Assembly (NCBI RefSeq): GCF_001548235.1 | Contig: NZ_AP014938.1 | Span: forward strand, 744,001-808,000 | DNA length: 64,000 nt | Origin: Rothia mucilaginosa | GTDB lineage: Bacteria; Actinomycetota; Actinomycetes; Actinomycetales; Micrococcaceae | Reading direction: 5' to 3' | Part shown: positions 17,331 to 25,727 of the stretch, in pieces | Layout: every line of letters begins with the position of its first letter | Position numbering within the stretch: the stretch's first letter is position 1 | Notes under the pieces: generated by a model | What the model was told of the DNA's origin: nothing | The model's input: the letters and a program-made list of their open reading frames with translations, nothing else | Databases searched by the model: none | Translations under genes and position numbers: made by a program

Positions 17331-19037
17331 TTAGTTTTGCTTCTCCCAACCGACGTTGATCCATACGTTCGGGTTGTAGTAGGGCAGGCCGAAGAGCATG
17401 GGGCCGTAGTTCGCCAGGCCCTTACGGCACGCCTTGAAGTTCGGGCCGTTGTGGGTGGGCACGTAGATGGCGACCTCGTCCAGGTGGCGCTTCTCCAGCT
17501 CGTTCATGATCTTGAGCTGTTCCTTCGGGTCCTCGGTGGACATCATGGTTGCTGCCAGCGAGTCCAGATCCTTACCGTGACCGTTGTTGGTCTCGGAGAT
17601 GTAGAAGTAGTTCGCCGCATCCACCGGGGAGGTGGTGATGCCGTAGCCACCGGTCTTAATCGCGAAGTTCTTCGAGGAGATGATGCTCGACATTTCAGAG
17701 GCACCGTGGTTCTCGATGGTCAGTTCAACGCCGATTTCCTTCATCTGCTGGACGAGGAACTGCGCGGTGGAGCTGACAACCGGGTCGCTACCGAAGGTGA
17801 TGACCGGGTAGGAGACCTTAGCGCCGTCCTTGGTGTAGTAGTCACCGGACTTGGTGTAGCCTGCGTCCTCAAGGATCTTGGTAGCGACGTCCTTGCCGAG
17901 CTTGGTCGGGTAGTTGTCCTGGTAGCCTTCCTGCATGGGCAGCATGCACATGGAGCCGGGCAGGGTTTCCTTCCAGCCGAGCTTCTCGTAGCGCAGCTTC
18001 TGCAGCTGCTCACGGTTCAGGGCTGCAACGAATGCGCGGCGGACGGGCAGGGGCACCTTTTCGGGGTTGATTTCGTAGTTGCCCACGCTGAGAGCGCTAC
18101 CCTTGCGAATGTCGGTGTTTGCCACGCCGGAGAGCTCGTTGTAGGAGCTGAGGGTGCTGGCGTCCACATAGTCGATTTCGCCGTTCTTGTAAGCTGCCTG
18201 CTCTGCCTGGGAGCTCATTTCACGCCAGGTGATGCGCTCAAGAGCGGGCTTGGTGCCCCACCACTTCTCGTTGCGGACGACGGTGAGCACCTTGGAGGAG
18301 GAGTTCCACTCGCCGACCTTGAAGGGGCCTGCCCAGTACTGGTCGAGGGGCTTGTCGTTCAGGCCGTCGTTGAAGAACTTGGGTTCGACGAATGCCGGGT
18401 GCAGGAAGGAGGTGAAGCTGCCTTCGATGGGGTACCAGGGCTTGGACATGGTGACCTTCACGTGGCGGGTATCGCCGTCCACAGCCTCGACGCTTGCGAC
18501 CTGCTCCCAGATGGGCGAGGGGGTGATCTGGTAGTCCGAACCGGATGCCGCGGCGGTGTAGATGGTCTGGTAGCTCTTGACGGCGTTCACGTCGATGGGG
18601 GTACCGTCGTTGAAGGCTGCCTTGGGGTTGATCTTGAAGGTCACGGTCTGCACGCCATCAACGGTCTGCGCCTTGTACTCGGTGACGTAGTCCTGGTTCA
18701 TGTGCGACTCGCCGCGGAAGTCAGCGTAGAAGCCGCCGGTGAAGGCGGAGTTGATTGCCGCCTGAATATTCAGGTTACCGGCGGTGTAGCCGTTGGTGTT
18801 GAGGATGTTGAAGTTCGGGCCAATGCCGTCTGCGCTCAGTCGCAACTCGCCGCCGTCCTTGAGGGCGGAGCGGTCCTTCTCGTTGTAGGAGACTGCCTTG
18901 GACAGGTCGTCGCCGGCGGAGAGAGCGCTGTTCTCGTTCTTGGAGGAGTTGCCGCCGCAGGCTGCGAGCAGGCCGACGGTGCCCAGGGCAACGGTGCCGG
19001 TGAGCAGGGTACGACGGTTGAGGGTGAAAGTGGTCAT
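17331..19037 (-). CDS. Peptide ABC transporter substrate-binding lipoprotein (family 5), paralog 2
   Basis: 568 aa; the lipobox Cys is residue 27 after NRRTLLTGTVALGTVGLLAAC, nearly identical to paralogs 1 and 3. It has the FNDGTPIDVNAVKS, YWAGPFKVGEWNSS and WWGTKPALERITWR segments, and the C-terminus WINVGWEKQN. GAGGAAAA precedes the ATG. The divergent ligand-facing middle (for example SALSVGNYEINPEKVPLPVRR) differs from its neighbours, which suggests another peptide preference. The upstream region carries a CRP/GlxR-like site. Confidence 0.92.
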   Translation of the reverse strand: MTTFTLNRRTLLTGTVALGTVGLLAACGGNSSKNENSALSAGDDLSKAVSYNEKDRSALKDGGELRLSADGIGPNFNILNTNGYTAGNLNIQAAINSAFTGGFYADFRGESHMNQDYVTEYKAQTVDGVQTVTFKINPKAAFNDGTPIDVNAVKSYQTIYTAAASGSDYQITPSPIWEQVASVEAVDGDTRHVKVTMSKPWYPIEGSFTSFLHPAFVEPKFFNDGLNDKPLDQYWAGPFKVGEWNSSSKVLTVVRNEKWWGTKPALERITWREMSSQAEQAAYKNGEIDYVDASTLSSYNELSGVANTDIRKGSALSVGNYEINPEKVPLPVRRAFVAALNREQLQKLRYEKLGWKETLPGSMCMLPMQEGYQDNYPTKLGKDVATKILEDAGYTKSGDYYTKDGAKVSYPVITFGSDPVVSSTAQFLVQQMKEIGVELTIENHGASEMSSIISSKNFAIKTGGYGITTSPVDAANYFYISETNNGHGKDLDSLAATMMSTEDPKEQLKIMNELEKRHLDEVAIYVPTHNGPNFKACRKGLANYGPMLFGLPYYNPNVWINVGWEKQN

Positions 19038-19102
19038 TAGTTTTCCTCAGTTAGGTGGGATGCTGCTTTGCTGTACGCGGGGGAACACAACCCGCACACC
19101 TT

Positions 19103-19118
19103 TGTGACAGCACGCACA
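19103..19118. promoter_or_regulatory. CRP/GlxR-like site upstream of paralog 2
   Basis: TGTGACAGCACGCACA fits TGTGA-N6-TCACA with one mismatch. A minus-strand -10 box TATACT (extended TGTGTATACT) lies at 19139-19134, so the site would fall just downstream of that start site, a position suited to repression. The protein is inferred from the consensus only. Confidence 0.5.
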
Positions 19119-19243
19119 TTTTGCATTGGCAATAGTATACACACATTTCCCACCCACTATGACCCAGTTCACCGTTTTAGGGGAAATATTTCAGCAGAAA
19201 CTTTTCTTTCCCCAATCTCAAGCAGTCCTCCCCGGGAAACAGA

Positions 19244-19290
19244 AAAGTCCCACGGTACCCCACCTCTAAGGCGGAATACCGCGGGACTTC
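19244..19290 (-). terminator. Terminator of paralog 3
   Basis: Minus strand: AAGTCCCGCGGTA and TACCGTGGGACTT around a 19-base loop, followed by TTCTG. Confidence 0.75.
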
Positions 19291-19368
19291 GCCCTTCCGA
19301 AGCCTATGCCGGCGCCTCCAAAAATTCAGAAACTACCGAATAGGAATCCAGAAAATTAGCCTGTGGCT

Positions 19369-21078
19369 TTAGTTCTGCCAACCCACATTGGTCCAGCGCT
19401 TGGGGTCGGTGTAGCTGGTTGCGAAGAGGGAAGGACCGTAGTTAGCCAGCTTCTCCTTCACAGCTGCGTAGCTGGGGCCGTTAGCGTAGGGGAAGTAAAT
19501 AGCAACCTTCTCCATGTGCTGCTTCTCAGCCTCAGCAGCCATCTTCAACTGCTCCTCGTGAGATTCCTTCTCGTAAATGGACGCGATGAACTTATCCAGC
19601 TCGGGATCGCCCACACCTTCGTTGATTTCGCTGGTGTAGAAGTACTGAACGCTGTCTGCAGGGTCAGCACCAATACCCCAACCGGAGAAGGCGCAGTCGT
19701 ACTGCTTAGCACCCATCACGGAGTTGAACTGGGACTGCGGCTGGTTGTCCTGCTCGAGCTTAATACCTGCTGCCTTGAGCTGCTGCTCGAGGTTCTGGAA
19801 CTGAGCCAGAGAGGTTGCATCCGAACCGAAGTAGGTGATGGAGAAGCCTGCAGTCTTGCCATCCTTGGCGTAGTAGTCGCCATTCTTGGAGTAGCCTGCT
19901 GCTTCCAGGATCTTTGCCGCAGCCTCGGCACCGGGGTTAGAAGGCATAGCGTCCTGGTAGCCCTTCTGGAAGGGCATAGCAATCATGGAGCCGGTCAGGG
20001 GCTCTTCCCAGTTGATCTGGCCGAACTTGACCTTAGCCAGCTGAGAGCGGTCAACCGCGGCGAAGACTGCACGGCGCAGGGCGGTGTCGGTCACGCGGGT
20101 CGGGTTGAACTGCAGGTTGATCACGCCAACGCTCTGGCCGGAGCGAATCTGAACACCGGGCTGACCCTTGACAGCGTTGTAGGTTGCCAGGCCAGCGAAG
20201 CCGATGCTGTCCAGCTCGCCGTTCTTGAACGCTGCGCGCTCTGCTTCGTCGCCCATTTCGCGCCAGATGATGCGATCCAGCAGCGGCTTCTCGCCCCACC
20301 ACTTGTCGTTGGGCACAAGGGTGAGGGTCTTAGCCGAAGAGTTCCACTCGCCAATCTTGAAGGGGCCGGACCAGTACTGATCCATGGGCTTGTTCACGAA
20401 GCCGTTGTTGAAGAGCTCCTTGTCGGTCAGTGCGGGGTGCAGACCGAGCAGGCCGAGGGTCTCAGCGGGGTACAGGGGCTTGGACATAACAATCTTGACG
20501 CGGGTCTTGTCGCCATCCACGGGGTCGATGGACGCCACCTGCTGCCAGAAGGGAGCGGCGATAACGTTGTAGCCGTCATCGGGGTTGCGGTAGACGGTCC
20601 ACGCGGCGCGGATTGCCTCAATGTCAACGGGGGTGCCGTCGTTGAAGACAGCCTTAGAGTTGAGCTTGAAGGTGATGGTCTGCACGCCGTCAACAGTCTC
20701 AGCCTTGTAGTCGCTGACGTAGTCGTCGTTGAGGCTGTAGTCGCCGGCAGGGCTTAGGGAGGTGAAGCCGATAGCGGAGGGGATGTTGCAGGCGCCACCG
20801 AATGCGGTGAGGTTCTCGGTGGTGTAGCCGCTCTGAGTCAGAATGTTGAAGTTCGGGCCGACTGCAGAGACGCTACCGCGGAACTCGCCACCCTGCTTGA
20901 GGGAGGAGCGGTCCTGCTTGTTGATTTCGAGGTTCTTGACGATTTCCTCGGTGCTCGAAGCAGCCTTACCGCTGATCTTCTTGTCAGAGCCGCCGCCGCA
21001 TGCAGCGAGCAGGCCGACGGTACCCAGGGCAACGGTGCCGGTCAGCAGGGTACGGCGATTAATACGTAGATGAGTCAT
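19369..21078 (-). CDS. Peptide ABC transporter substrate-binding lipoprotein (family 5), paralog 3
   Basis: 569 aa; signal NRRTLLTGTVALGTVGLLAAC with lipid Cys27, then a Ser/Lys linker. Motifs: FNDGTPVDIEAIRAAW, YWSGPFKIGEWNSS, WWGEKPLLDRIIWREMGDEAERAAF. It is closest to paralog 1 in the C-lobe (KAAGIKLEQDNQPQSQFNSV against KSAGIRLSADNQPQSNSNSV), so these two are probably the most recent duplicates. It has its own CRP-like site and terminator and is transcribed alone. Confidence 0.92.
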   Translation of the reverse strand: MTHLRINRRTLLTGTVALGTVGLLAACGGGSDKKISGKAASSTEEIVKNLEINKQDRSSLKQGGEFRGSVSAVGPNFNILTQSGYTTENLTAFGGACNIPSAIGFTSLSPAGDYSLNDDYVSDYKAETVDGVQTITFKLNSKAVFNDGTPVDIEAIRAAWTVYRNPDDGYNVIAAPFWQQVASIDPVDGDKTRVKIVMSKPLYPAETLGLLGLHPALTDKELFNNGFVNKPMDQYWSGPFKIGEWNSSAKTLTLVPNDKWWGEKPLLDRIIWREMGDEAERAAFKNGELDSIGFAGLATYNAVKGQPGVQIRSGQSVGVINLQFNPTRVTDTALRRAVFAAVDRSQLAKVKFGQINWEEPLTGSMIAMPFQKGYQDAMPSNPGAEAAAKILEAAGYSKNGDYYAKDGKTAGFSITYFGSDATSLAQFQNLEQQLKAAGIKLEQDNQPQSQFNSVMGAKQYDCAFSGWGIGADPADSVQYFYTSEINEGVGDPELDKFIASIYEKESHEEQLKMAAEAEKQHMEKVAIYFPYANGPSYAAVKEKLANYGPSLFATSYTDPKRWTNVGWQN

Positions 21079-21176
21079 GTATTCTCCTCATGCCGGAGGG
21101 CTCAGGTGCTATTCGATAAGCGCACCGTGTTGTGCGCCGATTTTGCGGGAGCGCCGAAGCTCCCGCCCATCACCTT

Positions 21177-21192
21177 TGTGAGAGCCCCCACA
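21177..21192. promoter_or_regulatory. CRP/GlxR-like site upstream of paralog 3
   Basis: TGTGAGAGCCCCCACA, TGTGA-N6-yCACA, preceded by the same CACCTTTGTGA context as the paralog 2 site. The minus-strand -10 TATACT is at 21217-21212. Confidence 0.5.
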
Positions 21193-21458
21193 TTGTTTGT
21201 GGTTGAAACACAGTATACCCCCAAAAGAAGCGACGCAGACCACAGTCCAATCCGTGGAAGAACTATACACCGTCTAAAAATCACGGGTTCAGCGCCTGAA
21301 CCCGCATCATCACGCGGAAGCCGCGTGCGAAAACTAAAAAATGAAATATTATGTCGCATTGGCGCGCGAGCGCGTCACACCCGGTACTTTGAGAGTCGTT
21401 ACAAGTTACAAGCACAGCGTCGGGGCAACTAAAGCGCGCTGAACCCTCCACAAGAAAA

Positions 21459-21509
21459 AGCTCCCCACCCCTATACGACACTGCGAAAACGTATAGGGGC
21501 GGGGAGCTT
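21459..21509 (-). terminator. Terminator of paralog 4
   Basis: AAGCTCCCC-CCCCTATACG pairs with its complement around a 12-base loop. On the minus strand it is followed by TTTTCTTG. Confidence 0.85.
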
Positions 21510-21520
21510 AAAACTGCGGC

Positions 21521-23221
21521 TTACGCCATCCAGCCAACCGAAGACCAGTCGGTGCTCTTGAAGAGGAACGCACCGTAGTTAGCGAGCTTCGGGCGGCATG
21601 CCTTGAAGTCCGGACCATTGAGGAACGGGATGAAGAGGCAAACCTCGCTCATGTGCTTCTTCTCAATTTCGTTGCACTTCTCGGCGCGCTTAGCGTCGTC
21701 GAGGATGGTGACCATCTCGTCGACCATAGCGTCGATTTCGGGGGTGCCGACGCCGTTCCAGTTCTTGGAGTGGTAGAAGTACTCGGTAGAGCTGGTCGGC
21801 TCGGAGCTCACACCGAAGCCCGAAATGCTCACGTCGTACTCGCGGTTACCAACGACCTTCGAGAATTCAGACTGTGCACGCGAATCGAGCTCGAAGTTAA
21901 TGCCGATTTCCTTCATGCTCTGGATGAAGGTCTGTGCCTGGCCCTTGGTGGTGGCGTCATCACCGAAGGTGGTCAGCTTCAGGGTGATGGTCTTGCCGTC
22001 CTTCGCGTAGAAGTCGCCGGACTTGGTGTAGCCTGCCTTCTCCAGGACCTTGCGTGCTTCCTCCGGGTTACGTGCCGGGTAGTTGTCGCGGTAGTACTGG
22101 GAGGAACCCAACAGAAGCATCGAGCCGGGAACTTCTTCTTCGTAGGGCAGACCCTGGAAGCGAATCTTTGCCAGAGCACCACGGTCAATACCCAGGAAGA
22201 TTGCCTTACGGACAGCAACATCGGTGATGTGCTGTGCGTTCAGGTTCATGCCGCCGGCGAAGAGGCGGCGACCGCGGCGGATTTCAGAGTTCGCAACGTC
22301 CTTCATCTCGTTGTAGGCGCTGAGGGTACGTGAGTCGACGACGTCCAGCTCGCCGTTCTTGTAGGCGGCGCGAGCTGCGGCGTCTGCCATTTCACGCACG
22401 ACGATGCGGTCCAGCTTGGGCTTCTCACCCCACCACTTGTCGTTGGGGACTGCGGTGAAGGTCTTCTCGGAGGAGTTCCAGCCGTTGGGTGCCAGGGTGA
22501 AGGGGCCGCAACCGAGCTCGGGGTGGGGGTTGTCGACGAAGCCTTCGTTGAAGAGGTTTACGTCGAGCATCGCCGGGTGCAGAATGCCCGTGAAGAGCAG
22601 GCCCTTGACGGGGTTGTGCGCGGTCTTGAGGACAACGCGTGCGTGGTAGCGGTCGCCGTCGATAGCTTCAACGCTTTCGATGAATTCGTAGATACCTGCT
22701 GCGGCAATCTTGTATTCACCGTCGGGGTCACGCTGAATCTGCCAGGTTGCCTTGAGGGCGTCGATGTCGATGGGGGTGCCGTCGTTGAAGACTGCCTTGG
22801 GGTTCAGGCGAACCTCTGCGGTAATCTTGCCGTCTACTTCCTTAGCTTCGAAGCCGAGGCAGTAGTTGGGGTCGAGCTCATCTTCACCCTTGTAGGTGCT
22901 GCGCCAGATGCCGGCACCGGCGATAATGCCCATGGTTTCGGAGACGGAGGTGCTCGAGCCATTCTGGGAGAAGCGGTTGAAGTCCGGGCCGAGGGAGTAG
23001 GTGCTCAGGTTCAGGGTACCGCCCTGCTTGAGCTTCGAGGCATCCTGCTCGTTGATTTCATAGAACGGGGTTTCGCTTGCCTTGTGCTCGGTCTTGGAGG
23101 ACGAGGAGCCACAAGCGCTCAGTACGCCGGCAGCAGCGACGGCGGTTGCGCCGCCGAACAGTACGCGGCGGCTCATGATCGGGTTGAATCCGGAGAGGGA
23201 GGGGATGGGGTGAGGGCTCAT
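21521..23221 (-). CDS. Peptide ABC transporter substrate-binding lipoprotein (family 5), paralog 4
   Basis: 566 aa from ATG 23221 (AAGGAG 7 bases upstream). The signal is longer than in paralogs 1-3, with SRRVLFGG at about 17-24 and the lipobox VLSAC (Cys37). An internal ATG at residue 16 would give a more usual signal length. It shares with paralogs 5 and 6 the segments QGLPYEEEVPGSM, KVLEKAGYTKSGDFYAKDGK and CNEIEKKHMSE, and ends SVGWMA. These place it in a second subgroup. FNDGTPIDIDALKATW and WWGEKPKLDRI are conserved. Confidence 0.92.
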   Translation of the reverse strand: MSPHPIPSLSGFNPIMSRRVLFGGATAVAAAGVLSACGSSSSKTEHKASETPFYEINEQDASKLKQGGTLNLSTYSLGPDFNRFSQNGSSTSVSETMGIIAGAGIWRSTYKGEDELDPNYCLGFEAKEVDGKITAEVRLNPKAVFNDGTPIDIDALKATWQIQRDPDGEYKIAAAGIYEFIESVEAIDGDRYHARVVLKTAHNPVKGLLFTGILHPAMLDVNLFNEGFVDNPHPELGCGPFTLAPNGWNSSEKTFTAVPNDKWWGEKPKLDRIVVREMADAAARAAYKNGELDVVDSRTLSAYNEMKDVANSEIRRGRRLFAGGMNLNAQHITDVAVRKAIFLGIDRGALAKIRFQGLPYEEEVPGSMLLLGSSQYYRDNYPARNPEEARKVLEKAGYTKSGDFYAKDGKTITLKLTTFGDDATTKGQAQTFIQSMKEIGINFELDSRAQSEFSKVVGNREYDVSISGFGVSSEPTSSTEYFYHSKNWNGVGTPEIDAMVDEMVTILDDAKRAEKCNEIEKKHMSEVCLFIPFLNGPDFKACRPKLANYGAFLFKSTDWSSVGWMA

Positions 23222-23366
23222 GATGGGCTCCTTGTGGGTGTGGACTGCGCTGATGCAGTGTTTGCAGTGTAGAGTGGGTGGCTCGCATGCTCTGGAGGCG
23301 GGGTTTCCGCCTACAGGAGCGTCTGCCATCTGCGGTGATGGGCGGGCAGGTCAAGCCATGCAAAAT

Positions 23367-23399
23367 AATGTGACTTACAGCTATGTTCTAAGCCACATT
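23367..23399. promoter_or_regulatory. 33-bp dyad upstream of paralog 4
   Basis: AATGTGACTT and AAGCCACATT form 10-bp inverted arms (9 of 10 matching) separated by 13 bases. A minus-strand -10-like TACACT lies at 23418-23413. TGTG/CACA half-sites recall the sites before paralogs 2 and 3 but with wider spacing. Confidence 0.45.
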
Positions 23400-23579
23400 T
23401 AATATTTTTAGTAGTGTACACCACACACATCACTACAAGTGCGCAACACGATAAATATTTCTTAATTATTACGACAGAGCTTAAATCCGCATCGGCATCA
23501 CCCCCCACCACCTCTCATGCAGCACCCCTCCCCCGCCCCCCACAACCCAGCCTCCCAAAATAGCAAACGGGCACAGCAA

Positions 23580-23616
23580 AGCGGGCCGAACGCGCATATA
23601 CGCATTCGACCCGCTC
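23580..23616 (-). terminator. Hairpin after paralog 5
   Basis: Minus strand: AGCGGGTCGAATGCG pairs imperfectly with CGCGTTCGGCCCGCT, followed by TTGCTG. Lies 16 bp past the stop. Confidence 0.65.
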
Positions 23617-23631
23617 ATAGGGTAGGAACCC

Positions 23632-25362
23632 CTAGGAGTTCATCCAGCCCACAGCAGTCCAGTCCATCGACTTATACAGGCGCGGACCGTAGTTAGCCAG
23701 AGCCTTCTTGACCATCACGAAGTCAGGACCGTTCGTAATAGTACCCAGGAAGGCGAACTCAGCCATGTGCTTCTTCTCAATCTCATTGCAGGCAAGGTTA
23801 CGTTCCTTGTCATCTTCAATGAGAGTCATGGCATCAATAAGGGCGTCAATTTCCTTGCTGCCGATACCTTCATTGTTCTCGGAGTAGTAGAACTGCTTGG
23901 TACCCTCAGTTGCGTCAGCAGAGACCGAGTAGCCGCTGAAGGAAATATCGTAGTCCCAGTTGCCCAGAATGGTGGCGAACTCACTATCGGAGTGCTGATC
24001 AATCCGGATCTCGATACCGACATCCTTCATCTGCTGAGTGAAGGTCTGAGCCTTACCCTTGGTGGTCGGATCATCACCAAAGACCACCACAGCGCAGCCA
24101 GCCTTTACGCCGTCCTTCTCGTAGTAGTCGCCATTCTTGGTGTAGCCGGCGGCCTCCAGAATCTTCTGCGCCTCCGAAACACTATTATTCGGGGTCGGGT
24201 AAGAATCCTGGTAGTAAGGCGAGAAGGGCATGTGAATCATCGAACCGGGAATGGTTTCCTCGTAGGGCAGGCCCTGGAACTGAATCTTCGCAAGTGCTTC
24301 ACGGTTAGTGCCAGCGAAGATTGCCTTACGCAGGGCAGCGTCCTTGACGCGGCGGGGATTAATATCCAGACCGCCCGCGTAGAGGCGGGTACCCTTACGC
24401 AATTCGGTACCGGCAATATTCTTCACCTCGGCATAGGTGGAGGCGGTGCTTGCACCGATAGCGTCAATTTCGTCGTTCTTGAACGCGGCACGTGCAGCGC
24501 TGGACTCCATCTGGGTAAAGACAATCTTGTCCAGCAGGGGCTTGGCGCCCCACCACTTGTCATTGGGTACAACACTGAAGGTCTTCGCGGTGGAGTCCCA
24601 ACCCTTATCCGCCAGGGTAAAGGGGCCAGCCCAGTACTCGGGGTGGGGTGCATCCACAAAGCCATTATTGAAGAGCTCGACATCCTCCAGGGCGGGGTGC
24701 AGAATCTCGGAGAAGAGGCTCTGCAGCGGATAGAAGGGCTTGGAGAAAGTGACGATTGCACTGTAGTCATCTTCGCCCTTTTCTACAGATTCAACGAATT
24801 CGTAGATGCCGCTGGTGACAATGTTGTAGCCATTATCCAGGCTCTTGAAGATGTTCCAGGTGGACTGGAGCGCTTCGTAGGTGATGGGGGTGCCATCGTT
24901 GAAGACAGCCTTGGGGTTGAGCTTGACGGCAACCTGAATCTTGTCGTCCTTCTTGCTGTGCTCGAAGGAGACAGCGAAGTCGGTGTTTAGCTTGTAGGTG
25001 CCGTTAAAGTCGAGGTTCCACAGGCCAGCCTGGCTGATGGTGCTCATAACGTTGACGTTATCGCTGGTGTTACCGCTCTGGGTATAGAAGTTGAAGTTCG
25101 GGCCGATGGATCCGGCGGGCAGGCGCAGGGTGCCACCCTTCTTCAGGCTGTTTACGTCCTGAGCGTTGATGTTGTAGAGGTCTTCGATGTTGGCACCGGC
25201 GCCGGCTGCCTTGGTCTTTTCGGAGCTTGCACTGCCGTTGCCGCAGGCACTGAGCAGGCCCACAGCTCCCAGAGCCGCGGTGCCGCCAATGAGGGCGCGG
25301 CGGCTGAAGCTGTTCTTGGTCGCTTCGTGGCTACTCGCGGTGTATGCGGTGTTGGCGGTCAT
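23632..25362 (-). CDS. Peptide ABC transporter substrate-binding lipoprotein (family 5), paralog 5
   Basis: 576 aa. ATG 25362 follows AAGGAAA. A 19-residue Thr/Ala-rich extension precedes the twin arginine (SRRALIGG), and the lipobox is LLSAC (Cys40). Motifs FNDGTPITYEALQSTW, YWAGPFTLADKGWDS and WWGAKPLLDKI. It carries IHMPFSPYYQDSYPTPNN, shared closely with paralog 6 (IHMPFTEYYQDDYPTPNN), making 5 and 6 sister copies. A perfect palindrome lies upstream. Confidence 0.92.
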   Translation of the reverse strand: MTANTAYTASSHEATKNSFSRRALIGGTAALGAVGLLSACGNGSASSEKTKAAGAGANIEDLYNINAQDVNSLKKGGTLRLPAGSIGPNFNFYTQSGNTSDNVNVMSTISQAGLWNLDFNGTYKLNTDFAVSFEHSKKDDKIQVAVKLNPKAVFNDGTPITYEALQSTWNIFKSLDNGYNIVTSGIYEFVESVEKGEDDYSAIVTFSKPFYPLQSLFSEILHPALEDVELFNNGFVDAPHPEYWAGPFTLADKGWDSTAKTFSVVPNDKWWGAKPLLDKIVFTQMESSAARAAFKNDEIDAIGASTASTYAEVKNIAGTELRKGTRLYAGGLDINPRRVKDAALRKAIFAGTNREALAKIQFQGLPYEETIPGSMIHMPFSPYYQDSYPTPNNSVSEAQKILEAAGYTKNGDYYEKDGVKAGCAVVVFGDDPTTKGKAQTFTQQMKDVGIEIRIDQHSDSEFATILGNWDYDISFSGYSVSADATEGTKQFYYSENNEGIGSKEIDALIDAMTLIEDDKERNLACNEIEKKHMAEFAFLGTITNGPDFVMVKKALANYGPRLYKSMDWTAVGWMNS

Positions 25363-25424
25363 GGGAGTGGTTTCCTTCTGTCTTATGCGGGTGGGTGTAT
25401 CCCGTATCCCCGAGTAATGATTAT

Positions 25425-25444
25425 TTATGCAGAACACTGCATAA
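25425..25444. promoter_or_regulatory. Perfect palindrome upstream of paralog 5
   Basis: TTATGCAGAACACTGCATAA is a perfect 8-4-8 inverted repeat, 63 bp before the start codon, in an AT-rich promoter-like zone. Candidate operator; the regulator is unknown. Confidence 0.5.
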
Positions 25445-25648
25445 CTTTGTATGACTCCACTGTAGCGCGCCTCCGGAACAAAAACCAAGGATTTTCACAA
25501 TATTTCTTAATATTTATCGTGTTATTTGAATATTCATACTACGCATACGCTGTTTTTGTGCGATTTTTTCGGATTTTGACGGATAGCTATACCACCACTC
25601 CCCCGCATCGGTATACAAAAGCACCCAAAACCCCCTCCAGATATGCAA

Positions 25649-25683
25649 AAAGTGTCCACCCGGATAATCCGGGTGGACACTTT
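25649..25683 (-). terminator. Terminator of paralog 6
   Basis: Perfect 16-bp stem AAAGTGTCCACCCGGA with loop TAA. On the minus strand it continues TTGCAT after AAAGTG..CTTTT. Confidence 0.88.
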
Positions 25684-25727
25684 CAATAGCTCTAGGCTAT
25701 TCACCTAGCAGGTGAAGGGATGAGGAC

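Larger units (their letters stand above)
19038..19368. other. 331-bp gap between paralogs 2 and 3
   Basis: It holds the paralog 2 promoter and CRP-like site, and the paralog 3 terminator. No ORF is supported. Confidence 0.7.
21079..21520. other. 442-bp gap between paralogs 3 and 4
   Basis: It contains the paralog 3 promoter with a CRP-like site and the paralog 4 terminator. 21240-21440 holds nothing recognisable. Confidence 0.6.
23222..23631. other. 410-bp gap between paralogs 4 and 5
   Basis: It contains a 33-bp dyad, a C-rich stretch (23500-23560) without coding signs, and the paralog 5 terminator. Confidence 0.6.
25363..25727. other. 365-bp gap between paralogs 5 and 6
   Basis: AT-rich promoter region of paralog 5 with a palindrome, then the terminator of paralog 6. 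No ORF. Confidence 0.6.
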
